Shown here piece after piece: positions 45,442 to 57,454 of a DNA stretch of 64,000 nt. Numbering within the stretch: position 1 is the stretch's first letter; each line of letters opens with the position of its first letter. The position numbers were made by a program, and so were the translations under genes. The notes under the pieces are model-generated. The model had not been told where the DNA came from, did no database searches, and worked only from the letters and a program-made list of their open reading frames with translations. Origin of the DNA: Geosiphon pyriformis (taxonomy: Eukaryota > Glomeromycota > Glomeromycetes > Archaeosporales > Geosiphonaceae); assembly GCA_016748015.1 (NCBI GenBank), contig JAAOMT010000352.1, positions 593,128 through 657,127 on the forward strand, read 5' to 3'.

Positions 45442-46077
45442 ATAGAAATACCAGATCATATTTACACCATAGCTCAATAATTATTCTAGGTCTTAAGTCA
45501 ACAACTTCTGAACATAAAAATTATTGTTAACAACTAAACAATTTGCTATCAAAACACCAAAAGAAAAACAAAAAATACCCCATATTAGCGGTTACCAAAG
45601 AATGATATAAACTGGTCAGATAACATAATAGAAAAAGTAAAGAACACTTTTGGGAAAATACCTATTATGGCACCAACAGAAGAACTTACAAAAGAGAATT
45701 GGAAGCAATGGACAGAACAACTTCCAATATCATACTGTTACTATTAGTTAGGTCAAAAGTTGAATATTCAAGAGTTGTATATCAACAAATTCAAGAGGAT
45801 ATTTAACCAAAACATAATACAGCAAATTGAAGAATTTATTGGGAAAAAGATGAACTCAATACTACATATGAGAACAATTTACCAACTACACAACATATTT
45901 CAGAACTATCCAGAAATACTGTTACATTCTGACATGGAACCCATAACCATTAACCAATGGAAAAGAATAAACAATACACAAATAGAAGATATGAAGAACA
46001 GAGTCAAACAAACAATATTCAAAAAAAAAGTATTAAAATTAATTCAAAACAAAGATTTTGACAGAGCTCAATATTAA
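45442..46077 (+). pseudogene. Element I: 3' ORF of unknown function
   Basis: About 211 codons; the start codon is ATA where B has ATG. The largest open part (45760-46077) carries NIQELYINKFKRIFNQNIIQ, IEEFIGKK, YQLHNIFQNYPEILL and a C-terminal helix ending FDRAQY. The stop TAA lies in the polypurine tract, so there is no 3' non-coding space. No known domain recognised. Confidence 0.75.
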
Positions 46078-46090
46078 AAGGAGGAGATAA
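46076..46090 (+). other. Element I: polypurine tract
   Basis: AAAAGGAGGAGATAA, directly before the 3' LTR start at 46091. Confidence 0.8.
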
Positions 46091-46858
46091 TGTTACTCAT
46101 AAAAAGAAAAACAGATATAGAAAATAGCAGACCAATAAGGGAATAGTATTTAGCACATAAGCACATTGCTCAACAATGTAGAGCAATGTCAGAAATCATA
46201 GCACATTGCTCAAAAAATCATAGCACATTGCTCAAAAATGTGAGCAATCTCGTAGAACATCAATTATGTATATATAACAGTAGCATTAGAAATAAAAAGA
46301 GCAGAATCTTTTAGTTAGAAATCTCTCATTCACAAATATTGAATAAATAAATTATTTATCATCCCAATCTACTTTTTACTATTAACACTCTATGTTGATA
46401 GCAATTAATACTTAACCATATTGGAACAATAATTCTTGATCATGGCTATTGATGAATACTAACTTGCACATTGTCTTGGCTTATTTTTTTATGTTATTTC
46501 TTTTATTTTTTTGTCTTAATTGTTGTTATTACTAATTCTATTGAGGATTAATGCGCAGGGTACTAACATCAGAATATAGGACTGGTAAAAGACCCAGAAA
46601 TAAGAGTAGAACACTCGATTGAGGTTAGCTTATCAGGAGAAACACCAGCCATTATGCTGAGAAAAAAATTGACAAAACTGTGGTTTTGGGAAGCTATGAA
46701 TAAAACTATTACCACTAAATCTCTGTCCATTATACAAAAGACTCAACCAAAACCTTTAGATAAACACACTTTCAGATTTCTATCATTAACAACAGCTTCA
46801 AGCACCAAGTTACGAGTTTGTTATTTATTTCAACAACCAACAAAGTTCACCTGTAACA
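46091..46858 (+). repeat. 3' LTR of element I (768 bp)
   Basis: TGTTAC...GTAACA. The palindrome array is shortened to 46158-46250. The second hairpin retains the TGATCA loop but has stem changes. Differences from the 5' LTR are almost all C/T or G/A. Confidence 0.95.
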
Positions 46859-46951
46859 GTGATTTGAAATGATTGCACATGGCTGGTACTTGAATATGGT
46901 GTCTGTCTTGGCTGAGTTGTAATTTCTGAGTAGTCTAATTAAGTATGGCAT
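46859..46951 (-). mobile_element. Element J fragment between I and H (protease-downstream region)
   Basis: 93 bp containing the second copy of the GTGA target duplication, then minus-strand sequence matching element A at about 1405-1500 (landmark CACATGGCTGGTAC). It ends GCAT (46948-46951) at the LTR of H. In A the corresponding bases read TTGCATTG, so H is inserted within this coding segment. Confidence 0.82.
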
Positions 46952-47807
46952 TGTTACAAGTAATTATTTGAGGTCTCAAAATCAAATAACAAACTCATAA
47001 CTTGATAGTAATCTGAAGATATTGTTATTTAAAGGTTTTGGTTGAGTTTTTTGTATAATAAACAGAAATTCAATAGTTGTTTATCTGTAGCTTCTCAGAA
47101 TTATAATTCTGTCAATTTTTTTTCTTTAGCTTAATGGTTGATACTCTTCTGATAAATAATTTATAATTTTTTTACATGCTTTACCCACTTGCAGGAGTCT
47201 TTTACCAGGTAATTCTTAACATTAATAACTCAGTGCTTTTAATTTTTTAAGCAATTAGTATACACAACAAAATAAAGAAAAAAATAAAAGAGATAAAGAA
47301 AAATAAAGACAATAAGCCAAGGCAATGTAAGTTAGTATCTTATCAATAGCCATGATCAAGAGCTATTGTTCCAGTGTGGTTAAGTATTAATTACTATTAA
47401 CATAAAGTGTTGATAGTGAAAAGTAGATTTGATATAGTAAATAATTATTTATTTGATATTTATGATATGGAAGGTTGCTTAGATTAAATCTAAACTGGGA
47501 AGTCTGTCTTTTCTACTTTTAATGCTACTGATATATATACATAATTGAGATTCTTTAATTTATCAATTCTTTACATCAGGAATTCCAAGATTCCTGGAAT
47601 TTTGCAATTTCTTAGAAAGAAATCCTAGAATTCCTTTGAAAGGAATCCTGAAATTCTGAAATTTTGTGATTTTTTATACAAAAATTCTGAAATTTTTGGA
47701 ATCCTGAAATTCCTTTTGAGAGGAATTCTGGAATTCCACATTTACTATGGCTACTTCTGATTGGCTAATTTATATGCTAATATACTTTTTATATTTTATG
47801 AGTAATA
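46952..47807 (-). repeat. 3' LTR of element H (856 bp, subfamily 1b)
   Basis: Sense strand begins TATTAC (for TGTTAC) and ends GTAACA. The U3 has GGAATTCC-type repeats at 47545-47740. The hairpins are at 47344-47368 (TGATCA intact) and 47394-47416. The purine tract AAAGAGGAGAGAATAA (complement of about 47808-47823) lies just outside. Confidence 0.92.
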
Positions 47808-47829
47808 TTATTCTCTCCTCTTTAATATT

Positions 47830-48450
47830 GAGCTCTATTGAGATCTTCTAATTCTAATTCTCTATCTTTAAGTATTTCTTAAACTTCTTTTTTAAGAATT
47901 ACTTGTGCTATCTTGTTCTGTATTTTTTCAAATTGAGCATTGGTTATTTTTCCCATTTGGTTAATGATAATGGAGTTCATTTTTGGATTGAGTAAGATTT
48001 CTGGTTGATCTTGAAATCCAGTGTGTAGCCAATAAATGGCTCTTACTTGTGTGGTCAAATTGTTTTTCTGCACAAATTGTTTTAGTTATTGTAATATTGT
48101 TATGTCAAATAATTGTTTTGTTTTATCCATATACAAGCCCTGAATGTTCAAGTGTTGTCCCAAGTAAAAGTAATAAAAGTTTTTTGGAAATTGTTGTATC
48201 CACCATATCCAAGTTTCTTTAGTCACTTCTTGATATGTGGTAACTCTTGTTGGCTCTTCTAATACCAATCTTATTTTTAGAATTATTTTGTCAACAGCAT
48301 TTTCCATTTTCTTTTGTACTTTGTATTGAAGTATTTTTCTGGTATCTTTGTATCTAATGGTTTGTTAATTGATGGTAATTTCCATATTTCATTGTTGAAT
48401 TAATTGGAAGAGTTGTTGTGCTAGTGAATAAATATCATCAGTAATTTCCA
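47830..48450 (-). pseudogene. Element H: 3' ORF
   Basis: Two open pieces (48307-48086 and 48073-47879) separated by a single stop. The core reads YYFYLGQHLNIQGLYMDKTK, then FVQKNNLTTQVRAIYWLH and FQDQPEILLNPKM. Clearly homologous to the B/I version over the core, while the N-terminal half differs. Function unknown. Confidence 0.75.
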
Positions 48451-48529
48451 TTTTTTTTCTGATGTATTTTGTCACATCTATCCTGTTTTTATATACTCTT
48501 TTTATTATTTAATTTTATGTGTTTGATCC

Positions 48530-49740
48530 AATGATTATAATTGGTTCCAGATCTCATAGAATTTTATCTGGTTGGATTAATATTCACTATACTCCCAGTT
48601 GTGAAATATTACTGGTGGATGTTGTTATTATATTGTGATATAGTTTCAGTCAATCTCCATGTGCTGCTTTGGTTAAGATTTTATTATTCAATTTTAATTT
48701 ATAAGCTCCATTTCCAAGAATTTTTTCTATGTAAAATGGTCTATTCCATTTGGGATCAAATTTTCCACTTTATTGTTTTTCCACTTTGGTATGATGTAAA
48801 AGTACTTTGTCTTCAATCTTGAATTCAACTGGTTTATCTGGTAGTTGGTTATTGTGTCTTTTTTTTTGTTCCTCTTGTGACTTTTGGATGTTATCAACTG
48901 CTTTTCATTGCTTGTTTTCTAGAGTTTCTATTAAGTCATACGTTCTTCTTAGCAACATTTTCTGAAAATTATCTTCAGTTATTGGTTCTGTTAAATAAGT
49001 GTTGACTTTTATCTCAACTGGTAATGTTGCTGTTCTACTGTATACTAATTCAAATGGTGTTGCTTGTGTAGTGTCTTGTTTTATTGTCTGATAAGCAAAT
49101 AATACTGATGATATAAACAAGTTCTATTTATTCTGGTTTTCTTGGCTGATCTTGACAATTGTTTTACATAATGTTCTGTTAAATCTTTCAACTAACTCAT
49201 TTGTTTGTAGATAGTATGGTGATAATAATAGTTTTTTTATCTCAAATCTTTGACTTAATTCTGCTAGTGTTCTATTTACAAAGTGAGTTCTTTGATCTGA
49301 TAATAGTTTTTTTGAAAATCTGTGTTAACAAATCAAGTCTTAATAAATGAATTTGGCAATGGATTTTGTATCTGCTTTTTGAATGGCTTTTGCTTCCGGT
49401 CATTTTGTGAGATAATCCATGGCTACTGCAATATATCTGTTGCCTCTGCTAATAATTGTTAATGGTCTGATTAAGTTAATTCCAATGCAATTGAATGGTT
49501 ATCCTACTTTAATTGGTCTTAATAGTTCACTGGGTTTTGTTCCTCTTCTTCTCTGACAAGCATCACAATTTTGAACATATTAGATAATGTTTGGATATAT
49601 TAACAGCCAATAGTATCTTTTTCTGGTTCTTTCTATTGTTGCTTCTTTATGAAAATGTTCTGCTGTTGAATTTGAATGCATGTTGAACAATATTGTCTCT
49701 TTTTCTGGTTCTGTGATTACTTTAGTTGGTTGATCTGAAT
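48530..49740 (-). pseudogene. Element H: integrase
   Basis: HHCC domain NMHSNSTAEHFHKEA ... CDACQRR, core segments with SDQRTHFVN and the VERFN Glu block, then AYQTIKQDTTQATPFELVYS (48905-49120) and the C-terminal module. Stops such as TAA for Gln and Trp interrupt each domain. Confidence 0.85.
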
Positions 49741-49929
49741 TCTTTCTGTTTTTCTAGTAAAGTATATTTTGGTGATTGATAAAATATTTTGATTGTTGTT
49801 TTATGTTGTTTTGTTCTTTTTGAGATAATTTCTTCTTGAACAATTGAGTATTTATATAATGTTGGAGTTGTTGGTATTTTTGTGTATTCATCTTTTGTTA
49901 TATTTTTGGGTTGAAATGCTTTTAAATTT

Positions 49930-51300
49930 GTTTTATTTGCGACAAACTATTAACATTTCCATTGTCTTTTCTCTTTTTATAATGTACTGTAAATGTATAT
50001 AGTGATAGTGCTATTTTCTATCTTACATGACAATCATCTTCAAATTTTTGCTTCTGGATTGAAATCAATTTTTTGTGATCAGTGTACACATCAAACTTTT
50101 GACTCAAGTATTCTTTCCATTTGGTAACAGCCCAATAGATAGCTAAGTGTTCCAGTGCTGAAGTTTCATAGTTTTTTTTAGCTGAACTTAAGCTTCTATT
50201 GGCATAAGCTACTGGATGTTCTTTTTTATCTGTTCTTTTTTGCAATAGTACTGCTTTTAATATTTGTCCTAACACATCTGTGGTAATGATGAATGATTTG
50301 TTGTGATCTGGATACATCAATACTGGAGCTTGGATAAGCTTTCTTCTTAATGTGTTGAAAGCTTCTTGCTGGGCTTTTGTTTATTCATACTTTACATTCT
50401 TGGTTTGTAAATGATGGAGTGGCTGGGCCAGTTTAGAAAAGTTCTTAATAAAGTGGCAATAATAGTCTGCGAATCCCAAAAATGCTTTTAGTTCTGTAAA
50501 GTTGGTTGGTACTGGAAAGTTCTTTACTATTGCAATCTTGTCTGAATCTGTCTTGATACTATTTTTGCTTATCACATGTCCCAAAAACTTGAGTTCTGTT
50601 TTTCCAAAGAAACATTTGTTTGTATTCAACTTTAATCCTGCTCTTCTTAACCTTTCAAACACTTGTTGAAGATAATGTAGATGGTCATCAAATGTTTTGG
50701 AGAACACTTTCGTGTTGTATAAGTAAACAACTACAGATTTCCACAGTAGTCCAGTATAAACAATTTCTATGAGCTATTAAAATGTTGCTGGTGCATTCAT
50801 CAAGCTGAATAGCATAACTTCAAATTCAAAATTTTTTTCCCATGTTGTAAAAGCTGTTTTTTCTTTATCTTCTGGTTTTATGGCTACTTGCCAGTAACCA
50901 TTGTCTAAGTTTAAAGTCAAGAACCATTTTTTTCCTCCAAAAGCATCAAAAAGTTCTTGAATCTTTGGCATTGGGTAATTATTACCTTTGGTTACTCTAT
51001 TCAGTTTCTGATAATCTACACAGAAATGGATTTTTTCATTCTTCTTTTAGACTAGTACTACTGGTAATAATCATGAGCTCATTTATAGTTGAATTAACCC
51101 ATTATCAAGCATTTAATTGATTTCTTGATGAATGATTTCATGACTGACTAGTGGTACTTTGTATGCTTTCTGTTTAATTGACATTGTATTTCTAGTCTTG
51201 ATTTAATATTGGATGATGTTAGTTCTGCCAAATTTGTTTTTACTGGCAAAGATGTTATTGAAATTGTTGAGTAATATCTTAAGTTGCATACATTGTAGTC
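49930..51300 (-). pseudogene. Element H: reverse transcriptase and RNase H
   Basis: RT: NKFGRTNIIQY, then WFLTLNLDNGYWQVAIKPED (50777-50971), MNAPATF, and the catalytic block as YLYN instead of YLDD (near 50715). RNase H (50018-50320): FIITTDVLGQILKAVLLQKR, HPVAYANRSLSSAEK-like, ALEHLAIYWAV and YTDHKKL, with the first and last Asp kept. Confidence 0.85.
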
Positions 51301-51329
51301 AGTCTAAGTTTCCCAAATTCATCTGTTCT

Positions 51330-52150
51330 AATTGTTCTGATTGAAGCATATAACATTCTTTTTGTCCATATATTGTTTAAAATGTGATATTTACATATCC
51401 ACACAATTGTGGAAAATTTGGAATAGAGTTTGGTGGTTGTTTTTCAATTTTGGTGGTTAAATATCTAATAATAGTTCTTTCTGGTATCTTAATGATGTTT
51501 CCTGTGTTGTTATAAATGGAAATTTTGATATAACTGTGGTTTTTGGCTGGTATGTGTAAATTAATTAATCCAATCTCTCTTGATTCACAAAGTTTTGCCT
51601 CTGCCTTAAAAATTTGAACCTGATTCTTTATTTTTCTCTCTATAGTTACCATGTACTAATCATATAATGGAATGGAAATTAGTTGACAGGTGGAGATAAT
51701 TTCTTTTTTGTCAATAATTTTGTTCTCTGCCATATTAACTAATACATCTATTCTACTCATGGATCCGAATTATTGTATTCCTTTTGCTGTTATCCTTAAT
51801 TCTTCCCTGTTTCTCACTGATACTAATTGAGCTATTTTAACCAGAGGCAGGAATATTGCCTGTGCTATCTTTTTGTTTAGATCTATGATATATGCCTTTT
51901 TTGAGTCGTTTTGTAGCATTGTAATGATATTTCCTACATATCCTGCATCAATTATTCCTCCTCTGATGTTGATTTTTTTTTTGCTAAGCTACTTTTAGAT
52001 GCTAGTTGAATCATTGTTGTTGCTGGAATTTCTAATGTTACTTTGAGATCAATGCATGTGCACAAATGTGGTTCCAATTTAATGGCATCTTTCCCTAGAT
52101 ATCTTAGATCAAACCCTGCATCTGTATTATGCACATGTTCTGGCATGATG
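51330..52150 (-). pseudogene. Element H: dUTPase and linker
   Basis: Motif 1 DAGFDLRYLG, motif 2 ASKSSLA, motif 3 GGIIDAGYVGNI, motif 4 KKIAQAIFLPL, motif 5 AKGIQ-stop-FGSMS. Apart from motif 2 Arg to Lys and the stop in motif 5, this is the best-preserved dUTPase in the window. The linker follows (51377-51652), with FKAEAKLCESREIGLINLHI. Confidence 0.87.
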
Positions 52151-52159
52151 CCTTTATTG

Positions 52160-53170
52160 TTGTCACTATATCATCTGAGTTCCTGTTCTTTAGAAAGATC
52201 AGAAAACACAATGTATATTTCGGGATTTGAGTTGGAGTCTGCATTGCTATTATTTTTCTTGTTATATTGAGTAAAGCTGGAATCATTGTTTTTGTTATTG
52301 TCATTGTTAAAGTTTGAATTGGGATTGAAAATTGATTTCAATTCTGATGTGCAGCAATTGATTGGTTTTTTTTTTTCTGGGATTGTGTAAATCATGTGGA
52401 GTGGTGGATTGTAAATGAGGTTACACTTATTACAATATTGAAAATCACATGGAATTAGGCAGTATTAACACAGTCAAGTGTTCAACTGTTTTAAGTGTTG
52501 CTTTTGTTCTTCTCTTGTGGGTGCTAATTCTTGGTAGTGCTTGTGGAATTGTTTTGGGTCCAGAAGGTTTATGACTGGTTCTGGGTCCCAGTCAAGTTCT
52601 ATGGGTTCAAGTGGGTTATTTTTAATTGTTTTTATTTCTTCTGGTGACACTTTTTTGATTTTGGCAAATGCCATTTGCCAAATTTTGTCATCATTATGTG
52701 AACAGCCATCTAGACATTTAATTGCTTGTCTTCAAGCAGTGTTTATAGGTGTTCTTTTTCTTACCTAGTTACTTATAAGAATTATGTACTGACATAATTT
52801 GTTGCACATTTCTCCTTTCCCAGGAATGTCGTTCTACATTCCTTCATTGAGGAGAGTTTTTCCACAAGCCAAGCATGGCTCATTATTCCATTTTTCAACT
52901 TGTTTTGGTCTTCTAAAGTGGTCAATAAAACATGGGTGGCAATAGAATTTAGTTGCTATCTGGTATTCCTTGTCATTATTACAGCATGTATCTATTAATA
53001 ACAATTTCTTGTCACAATTGACACATACTAGTTTTGAGCAGTGATAGTTAGATAGTTGTGGTAAATTATATGTATATGAGTTGTAAGTGGCAGTGATGGC
53101 TGATATTGGTTCTTCTTTCTTCTCTTTTCCTTTTTCTTTTGTATTTTCTTCCCACTCCCAATTCATTAGC
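52160..53170 (-). pseudogene. Element H: acidic linker and Cys-rich multi-zinc region
   Basis: First cluster (frame 52834-53166): VCVNCDKKLLLIDTCCNNDK, FYCHPCFIDHFRRPKQV, PCLACGKTLLNEGM, all cysteines intact. Then MAFAKIKKVSPEEIKTIKNN and ELAPTREEQKQHLKQLNT, the second cluster and the Asn/Ser linker. Conserved with J, I and G. Confidence 0.75.
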
Positions 53171-53419
53171 TCTTTTTGGTTGTTGTCAGTTCTCCAGGTT
53201 TGGTCAGCATTCTAAGTAAATTCTTCTTTTTGTTTTTTTTTTCCATTGTTGTTCCAGAAAAGTATTGATAGTAACTTATTGTGGTCTCCTTTAGCCCATG
53301 ATACTTGATAGGCTTCCCAGGTAGGTTTTTTCTCTTCTTCTTTAAACTTAATGAATGGTGCTGGTGATTTGATAGTCTTGAAATAACCACATGTGGCAAG
53401 TACTCATGTGTGTTAACTG

Positions 53420-53920
53420 TTCTGGCTAAGCTGTAGTTTTTGTATGTTCCAGTTAAGCACAGCATTGGTTTTAACTAACCAGTCATTACCAACTAATGTC
53501 TGATACTGCATAGCTTCTATTACCAAAACTTTGATTAGGGTAATAATATTATTTACTTCGAAGAGAAAATCATCAATTTCACTAATAAAAGTTTTGGTTG
53601 TTCTATTAGCAGTAATAATTTGTGTGCTGGCAGCTCAATCAACTTGGTGACCTAATTGGTCCATAAGTTGTCTTGTAATAATGCTGCCAGCTGATCAACT
53701 GTTTAGGATTAGTTTGATGAGGTAACTATCAACTTTAGCATTCGTGTACATAGCAGTAATAGGTTTTTTTTTGAGAGCAGCTCCATTAAATAATGGCATG
53801 ACTGCTGGTTTCTTGAGTTCAAATAGAAAGATAGCATCTAATGATTTGTTCTCAGTAATGATAGCTGGTGGAATGTTGCTGGTAAGTGTTGGTTGTTGGT
53901 TGGTTTCTAAATTGTTGGAT
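53420..53920 (-). pseudogene. Element H: aspartic protease
   Basis: Legible as TAVMYTNAKVDSYLIKLILNS, SAGSIITRQLMDQLGHQVD, RTTKTFISEIDDF and LVGNDWLVKTNAVL. The active-site DSG reads NSx-stop, so catalytic Asp was replaced by Asn by G to A change. Confidence 0.72.
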
Positions 53921-54088
53921 TGGGCATCTTTTGGGGAAACTAGAAGACTTAAATAGTGTTGGAAATTCAGGTTTTGGGCATGCCCAGTTCCTGAATTCCA
54001 AAAATGTAATCCTGTTGGTTAGTGAGAGGAGCTGGGGATTGGTTGGTGAACAACTATTGCCAATCTCCAGTTTTGAGTGACTCTTAAT

Positions 54089-56110
54089 CTAGGGTTTTCT
54101 AATGTCATCTGAGCTGAGTTTAATGGTGGTGTTTGGACTGTGGGTGTCTAATAAATTATCTGTGGCTACAGTAGTTGATATATTACTGGTGTCTGTAGTT
54201 AATAAACTGGAGGTTGATATATGGGTAATTGATATATTGACTGCTGTATCATTGGCAGGTAAGTGGGTTGATATTGGTTTTGATTTGAGTAATAATATGC
54301 AGTTTGAATGCTGCAATTAGGGTTTTGGTATTGATTTCCTGATCATGTGTTACTATAAAAATGGCAGTTAGCTTGAATATGGTCTTGTTTACCACAGTGG
54401 TAGCAGACATGTATCTCTGGCTGCCATGGCTGACTGGATGATGATGAGAGATGCGACTGATTTTGGAAGTGATTCGCATTTCCTGAGTTATTATGTCATT
54501 GTCAAGGTTAATAAATTGCACAATTGTTAGCTAAGTATCTCTTTAATTTCTGGTTAATAAAATTACTGAATTGTTTCAATTTGGAATCCAAGTCAGATAA
54601 TCTGTTTATTACTAAATTTACAGCTTGAACATGGTTAGCTTCTAATTCAGCTGTTTTAAAATCTCTGGTATTTGTGACTATGGCTTGAAGGTCTGCTGAA
54701 TGCATTGGGCATACATACTGGAAGATGCTACTGTACAGTTTCCTAATGAATTGGTTCAAAATTTGTGGCACTGTAAAATAATCAGCCTGTATGGCCTGAA
54801 TTTAGTGCAGATTTCTGTGGAAGCATCTTAAGTAAGTAGTGACTGCTTCATTTTCTCCTTGTTTGATAATAGTGAAGATATTTGCTAGGTGATTAATACT
54901 ATTATTATTGCTGAAGTATTGTAAAAATGCAAGTTTAAATGCATTGAAATCCTGTGGTTTATTGGCTAAGCTTTGATATCATGAGTCAGCAGTATCTTGG
55001 AAAAAATAAGAAATGGCTTGCATGATTCTGGTGCCATCCTATCTATTAGCTATAATGGCTTTTCCCATGTCATTCAGCTATATTTGGGCGTCATTTTTTT
55101 TACCAGTAAATTTCTCAAGTTTAACTATTGAAGCATAAGCCATTGGTACAATTAGTTGTTGGTTTAGTGGTTGAAGTTGTTGTTGCAGCTGTGGAAGTGA
55201 CAGCTGTGGTGGTTGAATAGATTGCTGAAGTGGCTGCTGTTGAATCAATTCAATAATTGGTTCTATTGGCAGCTGATTTATGACAATTTTTGAAGATAAG
55301 TTTTCCTGATTGATTAATTCGGGTTTGGATTATTTGGAGTTTACTGGGTTTGAATATTCAAGGCTTTAATTTCTGCATTTTCTGTAATTAGATTTTTGTA
55401 AGTAAATTTCTAATCCTCACTTTCTTTTTCTTCTGATTCTGTTACTTCTCATGGACTTGCAGTTCTGAAATCTGGTTGAGGTGGCAGTAATCAGAATCTT
55501 GATGGTGTTGGTGATCACAACTTAAATCCTTCAAAATATTTACCATATGGTTCTAATAACTCTGCTCTTCTTTGTTTATTTTGGAATAGGAATTATCCAA
55601 AGGTTGATGTTGTGTTTAATGTAGATGCATCTGCTGATAAGATGTTGATAGTACTTTCTGGTATATAATGGTATGAGAGATTGGTAGGTAATTCAACTCT
55701 GGTTTTTTTTCAAATAGATGATTGTATCTGTTTTGGTGTTATTGCTGGTGTTTGTAATCTTTTTTTGTCTTTGTTTGCATAGATAATAGAGAATTATTGT
55801 TGGGTGTATCTTTTAATAGTTTGATTGATTTTTCTAATAATTGGTGTGAAACTGTAGTTTCTTGGTAAGCTGGTATGTTAAAACAATTCTGTATAAAAAT
55901 TTTCTCTTGTGAATTCAATGTTAATTGTTCCTCCTAAGCAGTCTGTGATTTTATTGTTAACATAGAAGTTAAAGACTGATTTTGCTGAGAAATAGTTATT
56001 GTTTAATCTTAATTGTTGGCTGTATTGGTAAAATAAGGATATGGCAAATTCTAAATGGTTTGTCCCTATGATTTCTGATTCAACCACTTTTGGATAATTG
56101 TTGTTGGTGC
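54089..56110 (-). pseudogene. Element H: gag with CCHC knuckle
   Basis: N-terminal frame 55878-56087 (VESEIIGTNHLEFAISLF, then SAKSVFNFYVNNKI). Pro/Gln linker with Gln-rich runs (55150-55330). Capsid-like core 54,500-55,145, opening MAYASIVKLEKF. The knuckle near 54363-54406 is C-YH-C-GKQD-H-IQAN-C, intact. Stops replace Trp and Gln in the core. Confidence 0.83.
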
Positions 56111-56149
56111 TGGTTCTCTGTATGATTATACCTTACAGAAAGCACCAAA
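56104..56149 (-). promoter_or_regulatory. Element H: primer-binding site in a stem-loop
   Basis: The sense strand after the LTR and two bases is TGGTGCTTTCTGTAAGG. The outer arms TTGGTGCT and AGCACCAA are perfect (56104-56111 pairs with the bases next to the LTR). The inner arms TCTGTAAG/CATACAGA enclose GTATAAT. Confidence 0.68.
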
Positions 56150-56393
56150 TATTACAGGTGATTATTTGGAATCTCAAAGCAAATAACAAACCCATAACTT
56201 GGTGCTCAATTGATTTAATGATGTTGATTTCTGAAGATGATTTGTATCTGAAGGTTTTGGTTAAGTCCTTTGTATAATGAACAGTAATTTAATCATTGTT
56301 TTCAGTAGCCTTCTGGAATCGCAATTTTGTCAATTTTTCTCTTAGCTTAATGGCTGGCAATTCTCTAGTAAGTAATCCATAATTCTTGTACAT
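56150..56393 (-). repeat. 5' LTR of element H, U5-side part
   Basis: 244 bp matching the end of the 3' LTR of H. It breaks off after ACAT (56390-56393), where the family-2 LTR of G begins. The corresponding point in the 3' LTR is near 47,172, followed by GCTTTACCC, which is predicted to resume right of the window. Confidence 0.88.
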
Positions 56394-57437
56394 TGTTACA
56401 GGTAAACTTGAGGGGTATGGGAAATGGTAACGTTTGGTGCTCTCAATTATTAATGATGCATTTTCTGCGTAATTCTGTTGGCTTAGTCTTAATTATCAGT
56501 CTTTGAAGGTCTATTCCTGAATGTAATTTTACCCGTTGAGTTCTTTGGTTATAAGACACAGAGTTTGTCTTTTGTCAATTGCAATGTTTTCCATAAATGT
56601 GAGCTTTCTTCTCTGAGCTAATGAGCACAGTCATTAGGATCTGGCATTGTTTTTTCACTCTTCTGGTAAGCTAACAAAATAACATTAATATCCAAAACTT
56701 AGGGAGAGCTTCCCTCTTTTACCAGACTATTACAAAGTCTATTTTCAGACAGTTAATTTTACTATATTGCTGTTTCACACAAAAAAAATAAGAAAAAAAA
56801 AGGAAAAAAAAAGAAAAAAAAAATAGATTAGTATTGTCAATCGCTGTGATCAAGAGCAATTGGTCCAAATTTTTAATAGTTTGAGGCGATTATGCTAAGA
56901 GCATCTGTTCTAGAATGAAGGTACAAGATAAGAGTTAATTCACATAAATTTCATGAAGTTTGAGAACATGAATTTGTGATTCTGATTTCTTTAATAATTG
57001 GTTTATTTCAGAAGATGAAATAAGGAAGATAATAAATAATGAAGGGATATGAATATTTGATTCTTGTCTAAAAGTTCATATCTATCTGTCTGTTTTTTTA
57101 ACTTTTACAACTACTTGCTTTTATATATTCTTTTGGTTTTACAGAATTGCTTTCAATTGTCTCACTATTGCTAGCTATTACTTTGCTATTTCTGTTATTG
57201 CTTTGTTTTTCTACATTATCACTAGTTATCCTATATTATAACACATTATCTGACGTTATTACATGTTATTCTGTGTTATCCTGCATTATAACATGTTATC
57301 CTATGTTATTGCGTGCTATTTTGTGTTATTTTGCATTATAATGCATTATCCAATGTTATTGCATACTATTCTGTATTATGTCACATTTTGATCACATTTT
57401 TTCATAACTTTGGATCGGTTTTTCTACTCAGATAACA
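56394..57437 (-). repeat. 3' LTR of element G (1,044 bp, family 2)
   Basis: Sense strand TGTTAT...TGTAACA. The U3 carries an array of TTATNCTGTGTTAT-like 10-12-bp units (about 57228-57385). A hairpin with arms CAATTGCT/AGCGATTG and loop CTTGATCAC is at 56838-56862. An A-rich block (plus strand) lies at 56779-56825. The U5 contains GAGAGCACCAAA (complement of 56433-56444). The purine tract is outside (complement of 57441-57454). Confidence 0.9.
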
Positions 57438-57454
57438 TTATTCCTCTCTTTTTT

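Larger units (their letters stand above)
36758..46858 (+). mobile_element. Complete Ty3/gypsy element I (subfamily 1a, 10.1 kb)
   Basis: The only full element: 5' LTR 36758-37614, internal 37615-46090, 3' LTR 46091-46858. GTGA at 36754-36757 and GTGA at 46859-46862 form a perfect 4-bp target duplication in element J. All modules are present: gag, CCHC knuckle, protease, Cys-rich region, dUTPase, linker, RT with intact YLDD, RNase H, integrase and 3' ORF. At least three frameshifts (near 39,105, 41,470 and 43,700) and many stops show it is dead. Confidence 0.95.
46952..56393 (-). mobile_element. Ty3/gypsy element H (subfamily 1b): full internal region, 3' LTR and part of 5' LTR
   Basis: Minus strand. 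3' LTR 46952-47807, internal 47808-56149 (8.3 kb), 5' LTR 56150 onward, broken at 56393 by element G. All coding modules are present. It is inserted in J after GCAT. It has many stops, but dUTPase motifs 1 and 3 and the zinc knuckle are nearly intact, making it the best reference for those domains in this window. Confidence 0.92.

Noticed and set aside
57147-57341. Leu/Ser-rich small ORF in the G LTR
   Set aside because: It translates the U3 tandem array of family 2 and has no independent coding evidence.
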